A stretch of 43,517 bases of DNA from Clostridia bacterium (GCA_017395425.1 JAFPUM010000055.1:1-43517), one strand, 5' to 3'; counted from the stretch's first letter, positions 7,338-16,615 are shown. Numbers and translations are program-made. Notes: generated by a model not told the origin, from the sequence alone.

Positions 7338-8621
7338 ATGGGTATGACAATGACGCAAAAAATTCTCGCGGCGCATGCGGGGCTTGACAGCGTGGTGGCC
7401 GGACAGCTGATCGAGGCGAAGCTGGATCTGGTACTGGGCAATGATATCACCTCGCCGGTCGCGATCAATGAACTGGAAAAAGCCGGTGTTGACAAGATAT
7501 TTGACAGGGAAAGAATCGCCTTGGTGATGGATCATTTTACCCCCAACAAAGACATCAAGGCGGCACAGCAGGTCGCTAAGGTGCGTGCGTTTGCCAGGCA
7601 GTACGATGTGCTGAACTATTTCGACGTGGGGCGCATGGGCATTGAACACGCCCTTCTGCCCGAACAAGGACTGGTGGGACCCGGCGACTGTGTGATCGGC
7701 GCGGACAGCCACACCTGCACCTACGGCGCGCTCGGCGCCTTCTCGACCGGTGTCGGTTCCACCGATATGGCGGCGGGCATGGCAACCGGCAAGACGTGGT
7801 TCAAGGTGCCTTCCGCCATTCGCTTTGTTCTCACGGGTCAGCCGCAGGGCTGGGTCACGGGCAAGGACGTGATACTGCACATCATCGGCATGATCGGTGT
7901 GGACGGCGCGCGTTATAAGTCGATGGAATTTACCGGCGACGGCGTGAAGCATCTGTCGATGGATTCCCGTCTGTGCATTGCAAACATGGCAATTGAAGCG
8001 GGTGCCAAGAACGGTATCTTCCCGGTGGACGAAATCACCGAGGAATACATCAAAGACCGTTTTCAGCGCACGCCGGTGGTCTATGCCGCCGACGAGGACG
8101 CGGAATACGATGAAACCTATACCATTGATCTCAGTGCGCTCCGTCCGACGGTTGCCTTCCCGCATCTGCCCGAAAACACCCGCACAGTGGACGAGATCGG
8201 CGCGACCGAAGTCAAGATTGACCAGAGCGTGATCGGCAGCTGCACCAACGGTCGCATCGAAGACCTGCGTGCCGCCGCCGCGATTCTCAAGGGACGCAAA
8301 GTCGCCGAGAATGTGCGCTGCATCATCTTCCCCGGCACCCAGTCCATCTATCTGCAGGCGCTGCGGGAAGGACTGCTCGAAATCTTTGTGGAGGCGGGCG
8401 CGGTGGTATCCACCTCAACCTGCGGACCCTGTCTGGGCGGTCACATGGGCATTCTCGCCGAGAATGAAAAGGCAGTCAGCACCACCAACCGCAACTTCAT
8501 CGGACGCATGGGACACATCACCAGCGAAATCTACCTTGCCAGCCCCGCCGTCGCCGCTGCCAGCGCCGTAACCGGCTACATCACGGACCCGGGAACGATT
8601 GGCGCTCCCTGCGGTCGCTAA
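7338..8621 (+). CDS. leuC: 3-isopropylmalate dehydratase large subunit
   Basis: The product has 427 residues and is the catalytic [4Fe-4S] subunit that isomerises 2- to 3-isopropylmalate in leucine synthesis. Aconitase-family motifs are clear: [27 protein letters not shown] and [12 protein letters not shown], whose cysteines ligate the cluster. The length fits the shorter HacA/archaeal-type LeuC. AAGGAGG at 7321-7327 sets the ATG at 7338; a second ATG two codons later is also possible. The last residues (TIGAPCGR) and the stop are encoded by one copy of a 24-bp direct repeat, so the C-terminus has been rewritten by repeat insertion. leuD follows 166 bases downstream; leuA and leuB are not in the window. 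Confidence 0.96.
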   Translation: MGMTMTQKILAAHAGLDSVVAGQLIEAKLDLVLGNDITSPVAINELEKAGVDKIFDRERIALVMDHFTPNKDIKAAQQVAKVRAFARQYDVLNYFDVGRMGIEHALLPEQGLVGPGDCVIGADSHTCTYGALGAFSTGVGSTDMAAGMATGKTWFKVPSAIRFVLTGQPQGWVTGKDVILHIIGMIGVDGARYKSMEFTGDGVKHLSMDSRLCIANMAIEAGAKNGIFPVDEITEEYIKDRFQRTPVVYAADEDAEYDETYTIDLSALRPTVAFPHLPENTRTVDEIGATEVKIDQSVIGSCTNGRIEDLRAAAAILKGRKVAENVRCIIFPGTQSIYLQALREGLLEIFVEAGAVVSTSTCGPCLGGHMGILAENEKAVSTTNRNFIGRMGHITSEIYLASPAVAAASAVTGYITDPGTIGAPCGR

Positions 8622-8645
8622 ATTGGCGCTCCCTGCGGTCGCTAA
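8598..8645 (+). repeat. Perfect 24-bp direct duplication at the leuC stop
   Basis: Bases 8598-8621 and 8622-8645 are identical and adjacent. Each begins ATTGGCGCTCCC and ends GGTCGCTAA. The first copy encodes the last seven leuC residues and its stop. The GGTCGCTAAATGAATA junction leads straight into the heptamer repeat island, so the 24-mer looks like the GC-rich head of that element. Confidence 0.95.
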
Positions 8646-8647
8646 AT

Positions 8648-8773
8648 GAATAGAGAATAGTGAATAGTGAATAATGAATAATAAAGGAGCGCTTCGCGCT
8701 GAATATATTATTTTTGTTCCGATTCAGTGATCACTGATCACTGATCACTAACCACTGTCCACTAACCACTATA
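8648..8773. repeat. Composite heptamer repeat island between leuC and leuD
   Basis: Five GAATAGT-type heptamers fill 8648-8682. A small hairpin follows (AGCGC-TTC-GCGCT, 8688-8700), then an AT-rich stretch. Seven CACTGAT/CACTAAC-type heptamers then run from 8725 to 8773. The second array ends two bases before the AGGAGG ribosome site of leuD. No coding potential is seen. Confidence 0.9.
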
Positions 8774-8787
8774 TTAGGAGGAATATT

Positions 8788-9276
8788 ATGCAAGCACAAG
8801 GCAAAGTCCATAAGTACGGGGACAACGTCGATACCGACGTGATTATTCCCGCCCGTTATCTGAATACATCATCCCACGCCGAGCTGGCGGCTCACTGCAT
8901 GGAGGACATCGACGCGGATTTCGTCAAGACTGTCAGGGAAGGCGAAATTATGGTAGCAGGCAAGAATTTTGGCTGCGGTTCCTCGCGGGAACACGCTCCC
9001 ATTGCGATTAAAGCATCCGGCATTTCCTGTGTGATCGCGTCCACCTTTGCCCGCATTTTCTATCGCAATGCCCTCAATATCGGTCTTGCCATTCTCGAAT
9101 GCGACGAGGCGGCGCAGGAAATTCAGGACGGCGATGAGGTCAAGGTGGATTTCGATACCGGCGTGATTACCGACGTCACCACCGGCAAGACCTATCAGGC
9201 GCAGCCTTTCCCGCCCTTTATCCAGAACATCATCACCTCCGGCGGTCTGCTGCAATCCATCCGCGACCGTCTGTAA
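8788..9276 (+). CDS. leuD: 3-isopropylmalate dehydratase small subunit
   Basis: The product has 162 residues and completes the LeuCD isomerase; it carries the swivel domain that closes over the LeuC cluster. Motifs are [15 protein letters not shown] at the N-terminus and [15 protein letters not shown], the substrate-binding loop of the family. AGGAGG at 8776-8781 lies six bases before the ATG. It is co-directional with leuC and has no promoter of its own in the repeat island that I can support. Confidence 0.96.
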   Translation: MQAQGKVHKYGDNVDTDVIIPARYLNTSSHAELAAHCMEDIDADFVKTVREGEIMVAGKNFGCGSSREHAPIAIKASGISCVIASTFARIFYRNALNIGLAILECDEAAQEIQDGDEVKVDFDTGVITDVTTGKTYQAQPFPPFIQNIITSGGLLQSIRDRL

Positions 9277-9312
9277 TCGTTCGCCTGAAATTTTGCGAAG
9301 GGAAGCGTGACA

Positions 9313-10830
9313 ATGAAACCATTCTGGAAACAATTTAAAAGCGGCACCGATATCCGCGGCGTGGCAGTGGATGGTGTGGAAGGGGAGCCGCTCAACCTTA
9401 CTGACGAGGTTGTATCGCAGATGGCGTGCGGCTTTCTGCTGTGGCTTTCGGCTCGCACCGGGAAGCCCGCGGATCAACTGACCGTCGCCGTGGGTCACGA
9501 CAGCCGTATTTCTGCCGAACGCATCCGCGCGGCAGTGGTAAATGCCATGTCGGCACGCGGCGTAAAGGTGCTGGACTGCGGTCTCAGCTCCACCCCCGCG
9601 ATGTTTATGATTACGCTGGACAGGGACTGTGACGGTTCGATTCAGATTACCGCCAGCCATCATCCCTATCATCGCAACGGATTGAAATTCTTCACGCCTG
9701 ACGGCGGTCTGGACGGCTGTGATATCGAAGCCATTCTCGCCTTCTGTGACGCCGGTCAGCAGCCCGAAGAACGGGACGGCGGCAGCGTGGAGCAGGTGGA
9801 TTATATGAAGGATTACGCCGCGCATCTGCGGAAGCTCATTTGCGACGGCATCGGCGCGTCCGATACCGACAGACCGCTGGAAGGCTTTCATATCGTGGTA
9901 GACGCGGGCAACGGCGCGGGCGGTTTCTATGCCCATGACGTGCTGGCACCGCTGGGAGCGGATACGTCGGGCAGTGTCTTTCTGGAACCCGACGGCATGT
10001 TCCCCAACCACATTCCCAATCCCGAGGACAAAACCGCTATGCAATCCATCTGCGGTGCGGTGAAAGCGTCCAAAGCGGATCTGGGTGTGATCTTTGATAC
10101 CGATGTGGATCGCGGCGGCGCGGTGGACAGCAGCGGCGCGGAACTCAACCGCAACCGGCTGGTAGCAGTCGCGGCGGCGATTGCGCTGGAAAACTGTCCG
10201 GGCGGCACGATTGTCACCGATTCCACCACCTCTGCGGGTCTCAAGCCCTTTTTGGAGCAAACGCTCGGCGGGGTGCATTACCGCTATCGCCGCGGCTATC
10301 GCAACGTCATCAACCGCGCGATGGAACTCAACGCGCAGGGTGTCGCCTGCCCGCTTGCCATTGAAACCAGCGGTCACGCGGCGTTCAAAGAGAATTATTT
10401 CCTGGATGACGGCGCCTATCTGGTGACAAAAATTATTATCAAAATGGCGCAGCTCCGTGCGCAGGGCAAGACCCTCGCTTCGCTCACCGAAGGGCTGGCG
10501 GAACCTCTGGAAGAGACAGAACTTCGCTTCCGTATCCGGACAGAAGAATTCCGCGCTTACGGTGAAAAGGTGCTGTCCGATCTGGAAGCGTATGCCAAGG
10601 CGCGTCCCGACTGGCGCATTGCGGATGACAACCGTGAAGGTCTGCGCGTCTCCTTTGACGATGAAGAAGGCTGGTTCCTGCTGCGCCTGAGCGTGCATGA
10701 TCCGATTATGCCCCTGAATCTCGAAAGCGGAAAGACGGGAGGCTGCAAGGCAATTGCCCGCAGACTGTATGAATTCCTGCGCGGCTGCGAATGCCTCGAC
10801 CTCTCCGCGATAGAAGGATTTCTGGCGTAA
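9313..10830 (+). CDS. Phosphomannomutase/phosphoglucomutase family protein
   Basis: The product has about 505 residues with the four-domain alpha-D-phosphohexomutase plan. Seen in order are SGTDIRGVAV, the phosphoserine loop as TASHHPYHRNGLKFF, the metal loop as FDTDVDRGGAVD, the sugar loop ETSGHAAFKEN and a C-terminal phosphate-binding part. It should interconvert hexose 1- and 6-phosphates for cell-envelope sugars. Two oddities are visible. The usual TASHNP reads TASHHP, so the Asn after the catalytic Ser-His is His. The metal loop is DTDVDR rather than DGDADR. A GTG at 9307 is a possible start, but the ATG at 9313 is better spaced from GAAGGGA. The gene begins 36 bases after leuD and probably heads the yfmF-yfmH-lgt run. 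Confidence 0.88.
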   Translation: MKPFWKQFKSGTDIRGVAVDGVEGEPLNLTDEVVSQMACGFLLWLSARTGKPADQLTVAVGHDSRISAERIRAAVVNAMSARGVKVLDCGLSSTPAMFMITLDRDCDGSIQITASHHPYHRNGLKFFTPDGGLDGCDIEAILAFCDAGQQPEERDGGSVEQVDYMKDYAAHLRKLICDGIGASDTDRPLEGFHIVVDAGNGAGGFYAHDVLAPLGADTSGSVFLEPDGMFPNHIPNPEDKTAMQSICGAVKASKADLGVIFDTDVDRGGAVDSSGAELNRNRLVAVAAAIALENCPGGTIVTDSTTSAGLKPFLEQTLGGVHYRYRRGYRNVINRAMELNAQGVACPLAIETSGHAAFKENYFLDDGAYLVTKIIIKMAQLRAQGKTLASLTEGLAEPLEETELRFRIRTEEFRAYGEKVLSDLEAYAKARPDWRIADDNREGLRVSFDDEEGWFLLRLSVHDPIMPLNLESGKTGGCKAIARRLYEFLRGCECLDLSAIEGFLA

Positions 10831-10855
10831 CGGCTGAAAGGGGAATGAGGCTTTT

Positions 10856-11071
10856 TTGAAGAACATGGCGCAACTGTTTCGCATATTGCTGACGGCGCTG
10901 GGCATTCTGGGGATGCTCATGCTGATCGGCGGACTCTGGCTGCGGCGCCTCGACAGGGTCAATCATTCCCCGTCGGAAAAGCCCCGGATGCCGGAATCGT
11001 ATATTGAAGAATTCTTTTCGGGCGAGAATCGTACGCACCGTTTAGAGGATTATCTGGAACCGGAAGGGTGA
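10856..11071 (+). CDS. Small single-helix membrane protein, unknown
   Basis: The product has 68-71 residues with one N-terminal helix (FRILLTALGILGMLMLIGGLWL) and a polar tail of about 40 residues. The start may be TTG at 10856 or ATG at 10865, both behind AAAGGGGAATGAGG. It lies 25 bases after the hexomutase and 25 before yfmF, in the same direction, so it is part of that operon. No family is recognised. The tail would be outside the cell by the positive-inside rule if the first residues stay inside. Confidence 0.55.
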   Translation: MKNMAQLFRILLTALGILGMLMLIGGLWLRRLDRVNHSPSEKPRMPESYIEEFFSGENRTHRLEDYLEPEG

Positions 11072-11096
11072 TTGTTTGCAGGAAAGGGAACATCAA

Positions 11097-12392
11097 ATGT
11101 ATGGAAGTCGGCTGTGCGACGGTGTTGACTTCCGCGCGATCAACGAGACGAAATTCAAGACCGCCTGTCTTTCGGTTCATCTCATGGTGCCGATGACACG
11201 CGAGAATGTGACAGTCAACGCCATACTGTCAGGAGTATTGCGTCGTACCTGCGCCAGATATCCCGCATCCACACAGATGCAGCGTCGTTTGGCGATGCTG
11301 TACGGGGCAGATGTGAGCGCTTCCTTCGGCGGTCTGGGCAACTGCCAGATGCTCACGCTGGAAGTTTCGATGCTCGACACGCGCTTTGTGCCGGATGGGG
11401 AAGACGTTGCGGGAGAATGCGCGGATTTGCTGTGTGAAATGCTTTTCCGTCCCGCGCGGGAGGAAGACGGCAGTCTCTTCCGTGAGGAGGACGTGAGCCA
11501 TGTGCTGCGGATGGCAAAGGAACGCATTCTCTGCCGTATCAATGATAAAGAGGATTACGCGCTGCACCGCTGCCTCGATGAAATGTGTCCCGATGAACCG
11601 CTGGGGCTGGAACCCGGCGGATATCTGGAGGATTTGCCTCATATAACGCGCGTGTCACTGGCGGAGGCGTGGCAGGAACTGCTGCGCCGGGCATCCGTGA
11701 ACATCATCATGGTGGGGGCTGGCGATCATGGGTCGGTAGAGCAGCGGTTCCGGGAGGAATTTTCCCGTATTGAGCGGGATCCGATTGATTTGCCCGTACC
11801 GGAGATAAAGAAACAGGCGGAGCGTGAACGGGAGATTATCGAACGCATGGACGTGAAGCAGTGCAAACTGATGATGGGATTCCGTCTGCCCTTTGCGGAG
11901 CCTTTTGATGATACTGCGCCGGTCCGGTTGATGTCGCAGCTTCTGGGGAGCGGCACCCATAGTCTGCTTTTTCGTCATGTCAGAGAGGAGCGCAGTCTGT
12001 GTTATTATTGCTCATCTTCCTTTGCGCGCAAGCACGGCGTACTTCTGGTGAGCTGTGGACTGGACGAGGCGCATTATGCCGACGTGCGGGAAGCGATCGG
12101 AGAACAGATTGCCCTGATTGCGGAAAACGCGTTCAGCGACGAGGATTTTGAAGCGACCAGACGGGCGGCACTGAGTGATCTGGAGGAATGCAAGGATTCG
12201 CTTTTTTCCATAGAACGCTGGTATGCCATGCAGTACCGTGACGGCTGCGTGCGCACGCCGGAACAGACAGCGGAGCGGCTTCTTGCCGTCACCCGGCAGG
12301 AGGTGGCAGCCTGCGCGGCAGCCATGACGCTGGATACGGTCTATCTGCTCGCGCCGCACAGTCAATCATCGGAAGGAGGCGCGTGTCAATGA
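11097..12392 (+). CDS. yfmF: M16-family protein YfmF, catalytically dead
   Basis: The product has 431 residues from the ATG at 11097, which follows GGAAAGGG at a good distance. The fold is that of M16 zinc peptidases (an N-terminal half with LMVPMTRENVTVNAIL, a C-terminal half with MMGFRLPFAEPF and LLGSGTHSLLF), but the HxxEH zinc motif is absent, as in YfmF proteins. In Bacillus this protein and its partner are linked to 5-aminopentanol modification of elongation factor P. The stop overlaps the start of the active partner (ATGA), a sign of a fixed two-subunit pair. The name follows from homology and context. Confidence 0.85.
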   Translation: MYGSRLCDGVDFRAINETKFKTACLSVHLMVPMTRENVTVNAILSGVLRRTCARYPASTQMQRRLAMLYGADVSASFGGLGNCQMLTLEVSMLDTRFVPDGEDVAGECADLLCEMLFRPAREEDGSLFREEDVSHVLRMAKERILCRINDKEDYALHRCLDEMCPDEPLGLEPGGYLEDLPHITRVSLAEAWQELLRRASVNIIMVGAGDHGSVEQRFREEFSRIERDPIDLPVPEIKKQAEREREIIERMDVKQCKLMMGFRLPFAEPFDDTAPVRLMSQLLGSGTHSLLFRHVREERSLCYYCSSSFARKHGVLLVSCGLDEAHYADVREAIGEQIALIAENAFSDEDFEATRRAALSDLEECKDSLFSIERWYAMQYRDGCVRTPEQTAERLLAVTRQEVAACAAAMTLDTVYLLAPHSQSSEGGACQ

Positions 12393-13738
12393 AACCGGAA
12401 ACTGTCGTATCCGGCGTGTGGAACATCCGAAAAGAACCCTATACCGGTGCCGCCATTTATCAGATGACCCATTCCACCGGTGTGAAAATCGCGGTTGCTC
12501 CGATGCCCGGTTACCGTTCGGCTTACGCGGTGTTCGGTACGCGTTTCGGAGCGATTGACCGGCATTTTGCCGTGGGAGACGGTTCACCCGTCACGGTTCC
12601 GGACGGTACGGCGCATTATCTGGAACACAAGCTCTTTGAAGCGGAGGAACGCGGCGCCTTTGAACGGTTTGCCGAAACCGGCGCCGATGCCAATGCCTAC
12701 ACGTCCTATGATAAAACCTGCTATCTTTTTTCCTGCGGGGCGGAGAACTTCGCGCCTTCGCTGGAGGTTTTGCTGGATTTTGTGCAGACGCCCTATTTCA
12801 CTCCCGAAAATGTGGAAAAGGAACGCGGCATTATCGCGCAGGAACTCAAAATGGGGAAGGATAGTCCCTATCGCCGCGTGTATCGGGCGCTCATAGAAGC
12901 CATGTATCCTCTTCATCCGATACGGGTGGAGATTGTGGGCACGCTGGATTCCATTCAGGACATCACGCCGGAAATCCTGTATCAATGCTATGATGCCTTT
13001 TACAGTCCGGGACAGATGTCGCTTGCGGTCGCGGGAAATGTTGACCCGCAGGAAGTGCTGGATATCTGTGACCGCGTACTGACCGCGAGGGACAACCCGT
13101 CGGTCACGCGGCAGCGTCCCGTAGATGACGGTGCCGTGACGACCCATCTGGTGGAGCAGACCTTCGATGTGCCGGTACCCATTTTTGAACTGGGGTTCAA
13201 AGAGACGTGGCGCAAGCTGTCCGAGCGCGAACTCATTCTGACGGACATTCTGTTTGACGCGGTATTCGGTGTGATGACCGACTTTTACAGGCGGATGGCA
13301 AAGCGCGGACTGCTGGTGCGGGGAATGGGAAGCGACTATCTGCATTACGACGGTGTGCAGGCGGTGGTGCTGGCGGGACAGTCTCCTGACCCCGAAGCGC
13401 TGCGGGACGAGATTTTTGCCGAGATACGCCGGGTAAAGGAAGAGGGCGTATCGCCGGAATTGTTTGAGTGCGCCAGACGGCAGCTCTATGCGGGCTGCAT
13501 TGAAGGAATGGAATCGCCGGGCAGTGTGGGCGATTTCCTTCTGGGCGACCTGATGCTGGACAGAGACAGTCTGGAAGATTTTGAAATCGCGGCTACTGTC
13601 ACGCCGGAGGAAGGAACCGCGCGTTTCCGGGAGCAATTTGACATCGAACGCTGCGTGTTGTCAGTAGTACGAAAAAAGGAGGGCGATGAAACCAATGGAA
13701 GTGACCTTTCCGAAACTCGGTCTGGAGATGACCATTGA
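12389..13738 (+). CDS. yfmH: M16-family zinc peptidase YfmH
   Basis: The product has 449 residues. The catalytic motif HYLEH (in GTAHYLEHKLFE) and the downstream glutamate (GIIAQELKMG) are present, so this subunit should bind zinc and cleave peptides, with the inactive partner just upstream. AAGGAGG at 12373-12379 points to the ATG at 12389 rather than the GTG at 12383. By family it belongs with YfmH, tied in Bacillus to EF-P 5-aminopentanol modification; the substrate is not known from the sequence. Its 3' end overlaps lgt by 53 bases. Confidence 0.88.
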   Translation: MKPETVVSGVWNIRKEPYTGAAIYQMTHSTGVKIAVAPMPGYRSAYAVFGTRFGAIDRHFAVGDGSPVTVPDGTAHYLEHKLFEAEERGAFERFAETGADANAYTSYDKTCYLFSCGAENFAPSLEVLLDFVQTPYFTPENVEKERGIIAQELKMGKDSPYRRVYRALIEAMYPLHPIRVEIVGTLDSIQDITPEILYQCYDAFYSPGQMSLAVAGNVDPQEVLDICDRVLTARDNPSVTRQRPVDDGAVTTHLVEQTFDVPVPIFELGFKETWRKLSERELILTDILFDAVFGVMTDFYRRMAKRGLLVRGMGSDYLHYDGVQAVVLAGQSPDPEALRDEIFAEIRRVKEEGVSPELFECARRQLYAGCIEGMESPGSVGDFLLGDLMLDRDSLEDFEIAATVTPEEGTARFREQFDIERCVLSVVRKKEGDETNGSDLSETRSGDDH

Positions 13739-14582
13739 CCGGGTGGCGCTGAGTGTATTCGGATTTGATATTTACTGGTACGCGGTACTGATTCTGACCG
13801 GCTTTCTGCTGGCAGTGGGGTATTGCCTGCGCTGTGCCAAGCGGTTTGACATCAAGCCCGACCCCTTCATTGACATTGTGATGGTGGGGCTTGCCTGCGG
13901 CATTATCGGCGCGCGGACCTATTATGTGCTGTTCCGGCTGGACAGCTACGACAGCTTTTTTGACATGATCAATCTCCGCGACGGGGGACTGGCGATTTAC
14001 GGCGGTGTGATTGCGGCGTTTGCATCAGGTGTAATTATGTGCCGGTATGTGGAAAAAGTAGAAATCCTGCCTATCTTTGACGCGGTGAGCATCGGATTTC
14101 TCATCGGTCAGTGCATCGGGCGCTGGGGCAATTTCATGAACCAGGAGGCGTTCGGACGGGAAACCGATCTGCCGTGGGGCATGATGAGCGCCAACACCTA
14201 TTATTATGAAGTGGTGGACGGCGTGTCCCGCAAGGTGGGACCCACCACGGTACACCCCTGTTTCCTCTATGAATCGCTGTGGTGTCTGGCGGGTTTTCTG
14301 CTGCTGCACTTTATCAGTCAGCGGTATTACCGATTCAAGGGACAGTTGTTTCTGTGCTATCTGTTGTGGTACGGTCTGGGACGTGCGTGGATCGAAGGAC
14401 TTCGCACCGACAGTCTGTGGCTGGTAGACAATGTGATTAAAGTATCCCAGCTGCTGGCGATTCTCTGTGTACTGGTTTCGGCGGCACTGCTGTATGTGGG
14501 CTGGCAGGGAATCGCGATACGCGGCTGGCGGTTTCCACCCAAGGAGCCGTCCCTGACAGAGGTTCCCGCTCAGGCGGATTGA
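13686..14582 (+). CDS. lgt: Prolipoprotein diacylglyceryl transferase
   Basis: The product has about 298 residues with seven membrane helices. It moves a diacylglyceryl group from phosphatidylglycerol to the lipobox cysteine of prolipoproteins. Family motifs are present: GIIGARTYYVLF, RDGGLAIYGG, IGRWGNFMNQEAFG (the Lgt signature) and GLGRAWIEGLRTDSLW. AAGGAGG at 13676-13682 sits 3 bases before the ATG at 13686 and 12 before an in-frame ATG at 13695, so either may be used. Lipoproteins in the window that would need it are those starting at 22051 and 24822. Confidence 0.95.
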   Translation: MKPMEVTFPKLGLEMTIDRVALSVFGFDIYWYAVLILTGFLLAVGYCLRCAKRFDIKPDPFIDIVMVGLACGIIGARTYYVLFRLDSYDSFFDMINLRDGGLAIYGGVIAAFASGVIMCRYVEKVEILPIFDAVSIGFLIGQCIGRWGNFMNQEAFGRETDLPWGMMSANTYYYEVVDGVSRKVGPTTVHPCFLYESLWCLAGFLLLHFISQRYYRFKGQLFLCYLLWYGLGRAWIEGLRTDSLWLVDNVIKVSQLLAILCVLVSAALLYVGWQGIAIRGWRFPPKEPSLTEVPAQAD

Positions 14583-14628
14583 TCTGTTTTGCGGAAGTTT
14601 TTTTTGGAAAGAGACTGTAAGACGGGAG

Positions 14629-15726
14629 ATGACCGTATCAATGGACGGCTGGAATCCGGAAGAATTTGAGGCGGAGATTTCGCGCCGCCTGGAAGAAGAA
14701 CACAAGCGCCGTGCGGAAGAACAGTCCGTGCAGGCGCAGACGGCTGTGTCGGGGGAGGATTTTTCGCTTCCCCCGCTTCTTCCGAAAGAGGAAGAACTGC
14801 CGATGACGGAAACGCCCTCTGCCGTAGACAAACCGCCAAACGGAACCGATGTTTCCCCTGAAGCGCCGTCGGAAGAAGAAATACCGGTCAGCACAAAGAC
14901 GGGAGAAAAATACTCGGAGGAGCTTTCGGCGATTATGCAGGAGGAATCGGAACGGCAGCAGCGGCATTGCGCGACCGACGCTTTGCGTACCGCTGCCTCC
15001 GAAAATGATGTACAAAAAGCTTTCGTCTCCGAGGAGGCGCCGCCTTCGATGGCGGGCATCCGCCCGCTGCCGCTCGCGGCGAGGGTGATTCTGACATCAC
15101 TGCTGCTGATCGGCGGAGGCGTGGGGATCTTTCTGATGGCGGAGGAGCGTTATGCGTCGCTTCCCATGAACGCGTTATGCTTTATGGCAGCGGCGGGGTG
15201 TCTGCTGGGAGCCTTGGGACTGCATACCGCGGGTATGACCAACCGGCTGCTGAAAGCGCTGGTGATGAAACTGGGGGCGCTGGCGCTCTTCGGATTTTAC
15301 TGCCTGTATGCCCTGCGGACGCTGGGCATGACGGTGCTGCTGCATGGGGACGTGGGAAAGATCGACTGGCTGACCGTGGCGCGGGAAGGCATTGATTATA
15401 ACGTCCTGAAGGATGTGACGGCGCTGGGATACAAGGGCATGGCGGAAGTGGCGGCATTTGTGGTGCCGTTTGCCTTTTTCCTGCTGCTGCTGGTGCGACC
15501 GCTGCGCGGTGTAGGGGTGTATTTCTGTGTAATGCCGCTGGTACTGATCGGCGCGGGAACCCTGCGGGTCATTACGCATACCGGGTCGGTCAGCCTGGCG
15601 CACTGCGTGATTTGTCTGGTAGGTGCGGCGGCTGCCTATTTTCTCTTTATGCTGCCCCCGCTGCAAAACATCATGCGTCGCTCGGCGCTGATCGGCTGGG
15701 CGAGGGTGTTTGATGACGATGACTGA
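14629..15726 (+). CDS. Multi-helix membrane protein with acidic N-terminus, unknown
   Basis: The product has about 365 residues. The first 145 are highly charged and Glu/Pro-rich (ISRRLEEEHKRRAEEQS), with coiled-coil character at the start. Five or six membrane helices follow (ARVILTSLLLIGGGVGIFLM; LCFMAAAGCLLGALGL; LVMKLGALALFGFYCLYAL; AAFVVPFAFFLLLL; a C-terminal pair). The GTLRVITHTGSVS loop near residue 315 is the most conserved-looking part. I recognise no family. ATGs at 14629 and 14641 are both possible and neither has a well-placed ribosome site. It follows lgt by 46 bases. Confidence 0.7.
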   Translation: MTVSMDGWNPEEFEAEISRRLEEEHKRRAEEQSVQAQTAVSGEDFSLPPLLPKEEELPMTETPSAVDKPPNGTDVSPEAPSEEEIPVSTKTGEKYSEELSAIMQEESERQQRHCATDALRTAASENDVQKAFVSEEAPPSMAGIRPLPLAARVILTSLLLIGGGVGIFLMAEERYASLPMNALCFMAAAGCLLGALGLHTAGMTNRLLKALVMKLGALALFGFYCLYALRTLGMTVLLHGDVGKIDWLTVAREGIDYNVLKDVTALGYKGMAEVAAFVVPFAFFLLLLVRPLRGVGVYFCVMPLVLIGAGTLRVITHTGSVSLAHCVICLVGAAAAYFLFMLPPLQNIMRRSALIGWARVFDDDD

Positions 15727-15760
15727 ATTGATTAACATAAATCCGGAGGTTTAGAAAGCT

Positions 15761-16615
15761 ATGGCAAAGATTATCGACGGCAAGGCAGTTGCAGCCCGCG
15801 TGCGGGCGCAGGTCGCTGCCGAAACCGCGAAGCTGAAAGAAGAAGGCATTGTGCCGGGTCTGGCAGTGATTATTGTGGGAGATGATCCCGCGTCCAGAGT
15901 GTATGTCAACAACAAGAAAAAAGCCTGCGCGGAAGTCGGCTTCCGCTCGGAGGAATTCGCGCTGCCGGCTGATACGGATCAGAGCGAACTGATCGCTTTG
16001 GTAAAATGTCTCAATGATCGCAGCGATATCAACGGGATTCTGTGTCAGCTCCCTCTGCCCGGGGGACTGGATGACAAGGTCGTCATCAAGACGATTTCGC
16101 CGGAAAAGGATGTGGACGCTTTCCACGAAGAAAATGTCGGCAAAATCATGGTGGGCGCCTATGATTTCCTGCCCTGCACGCCCGCGGGTGTGATGGAACT
16201 CATCAAAGAAAGCGGCGTGGAAGTCGCGGGGAAGGAATGTGTGGTAATCGGTCGGAGCAATATCGTGGGCAAGCCGATGGCGATGCTGCTGCTCCATCAG
16301 AACGGTACGGTGACAATCTGTCACAGCAAAACCGCCAATCTTGCCGAAGTGACACGCCGCGCGGATATTCTGGTGGCGGCGGTCGGCAAGGCGAAGTTTG
16401 TAACCGGTGACATGGTGAAGGAAGGCGCCGTTGTGATCGATGTGGGTATGAACCGCGACGAGAACGGCAAACTCTGCGGGGACGTGGACTTTGCGTCTGT
16501 GGAGCCGAAATGTGCCGCCATTACGCCCGTGCCGGGCGGTGTGGGTCCCATGACCATTGCCATGCTCATGAAGAACACGCTCACCGCTGCCAAACGGCAG
16601 AACGGAGTTTTCTAA
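15761..16615 (+). CDS. folD: Methylenetetrahydrofolate dehydrogenase/cyclohydrolase
   Basis: The product has 284 residues, the usual FolD length. It interconverts 5,10-methylene-, methenyl- and 10-formyl-tetrahydrofolate for purine, thymidylate and initiator-tRNA formylation. Motifs are YVNNKKKACAEVG (catalytic Lys), LCQLPLPGG, PCTPAGVMELI and VVIGRSNIVGKPMAMLLL (NADP site). GGAGG at 15745-15749 precedes the ATG. It is the last gene of the rightward run; the next gene has its own promoter. Confidence 0.97.
   Translation: MAKIIDGKAVAARVRAQVAAETAKLKEEGIVPGLAVIIVGDDPASRVYVNNKKKACAEVGFRSEEFALPADTDQSELIALVKCLNDRSDINGILCQLPLPGGLDDKVVIKTISPEKDVDAFHEENVGKIMVGAYDFLPCTPAGVMELIKESGVEVAGKECVVIGRSNIVGKPMAMLLLHQNGTVTICHSKTANLAEVTRRADILVAAVGKAKFVTGDMVKEGAVVIDVGMNRDENGKLCGDVDFASVEPKCAAITPVPGGVGPMTIAMLMKNTLTAAKRQNGVF

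Noticed and set aside
8648-8773. CRISPR-like array of short repeats
   Set aside because: The units are 7 bp, contiguous and degenerate with no spacers, and there are no cas genes.
8869-10962. A very long open frame (about 700 codons) on the minus strand opposite leuD and the phosphohexomutase
   Set aside because: It mirrors strongly supported plus-strand genes, has no recognisable domain, and is explained by codon bias at high G+C. The same applies to the long antisense frames at 12584-13636, 15671-16657 and 23459-24910.
14629-15726. VanZ-like assignment for the multi-helix protein after lgt
   Set aside because: The C-terminal helices look superficially similar, but the conserved acidic loops of VanZ are absent.
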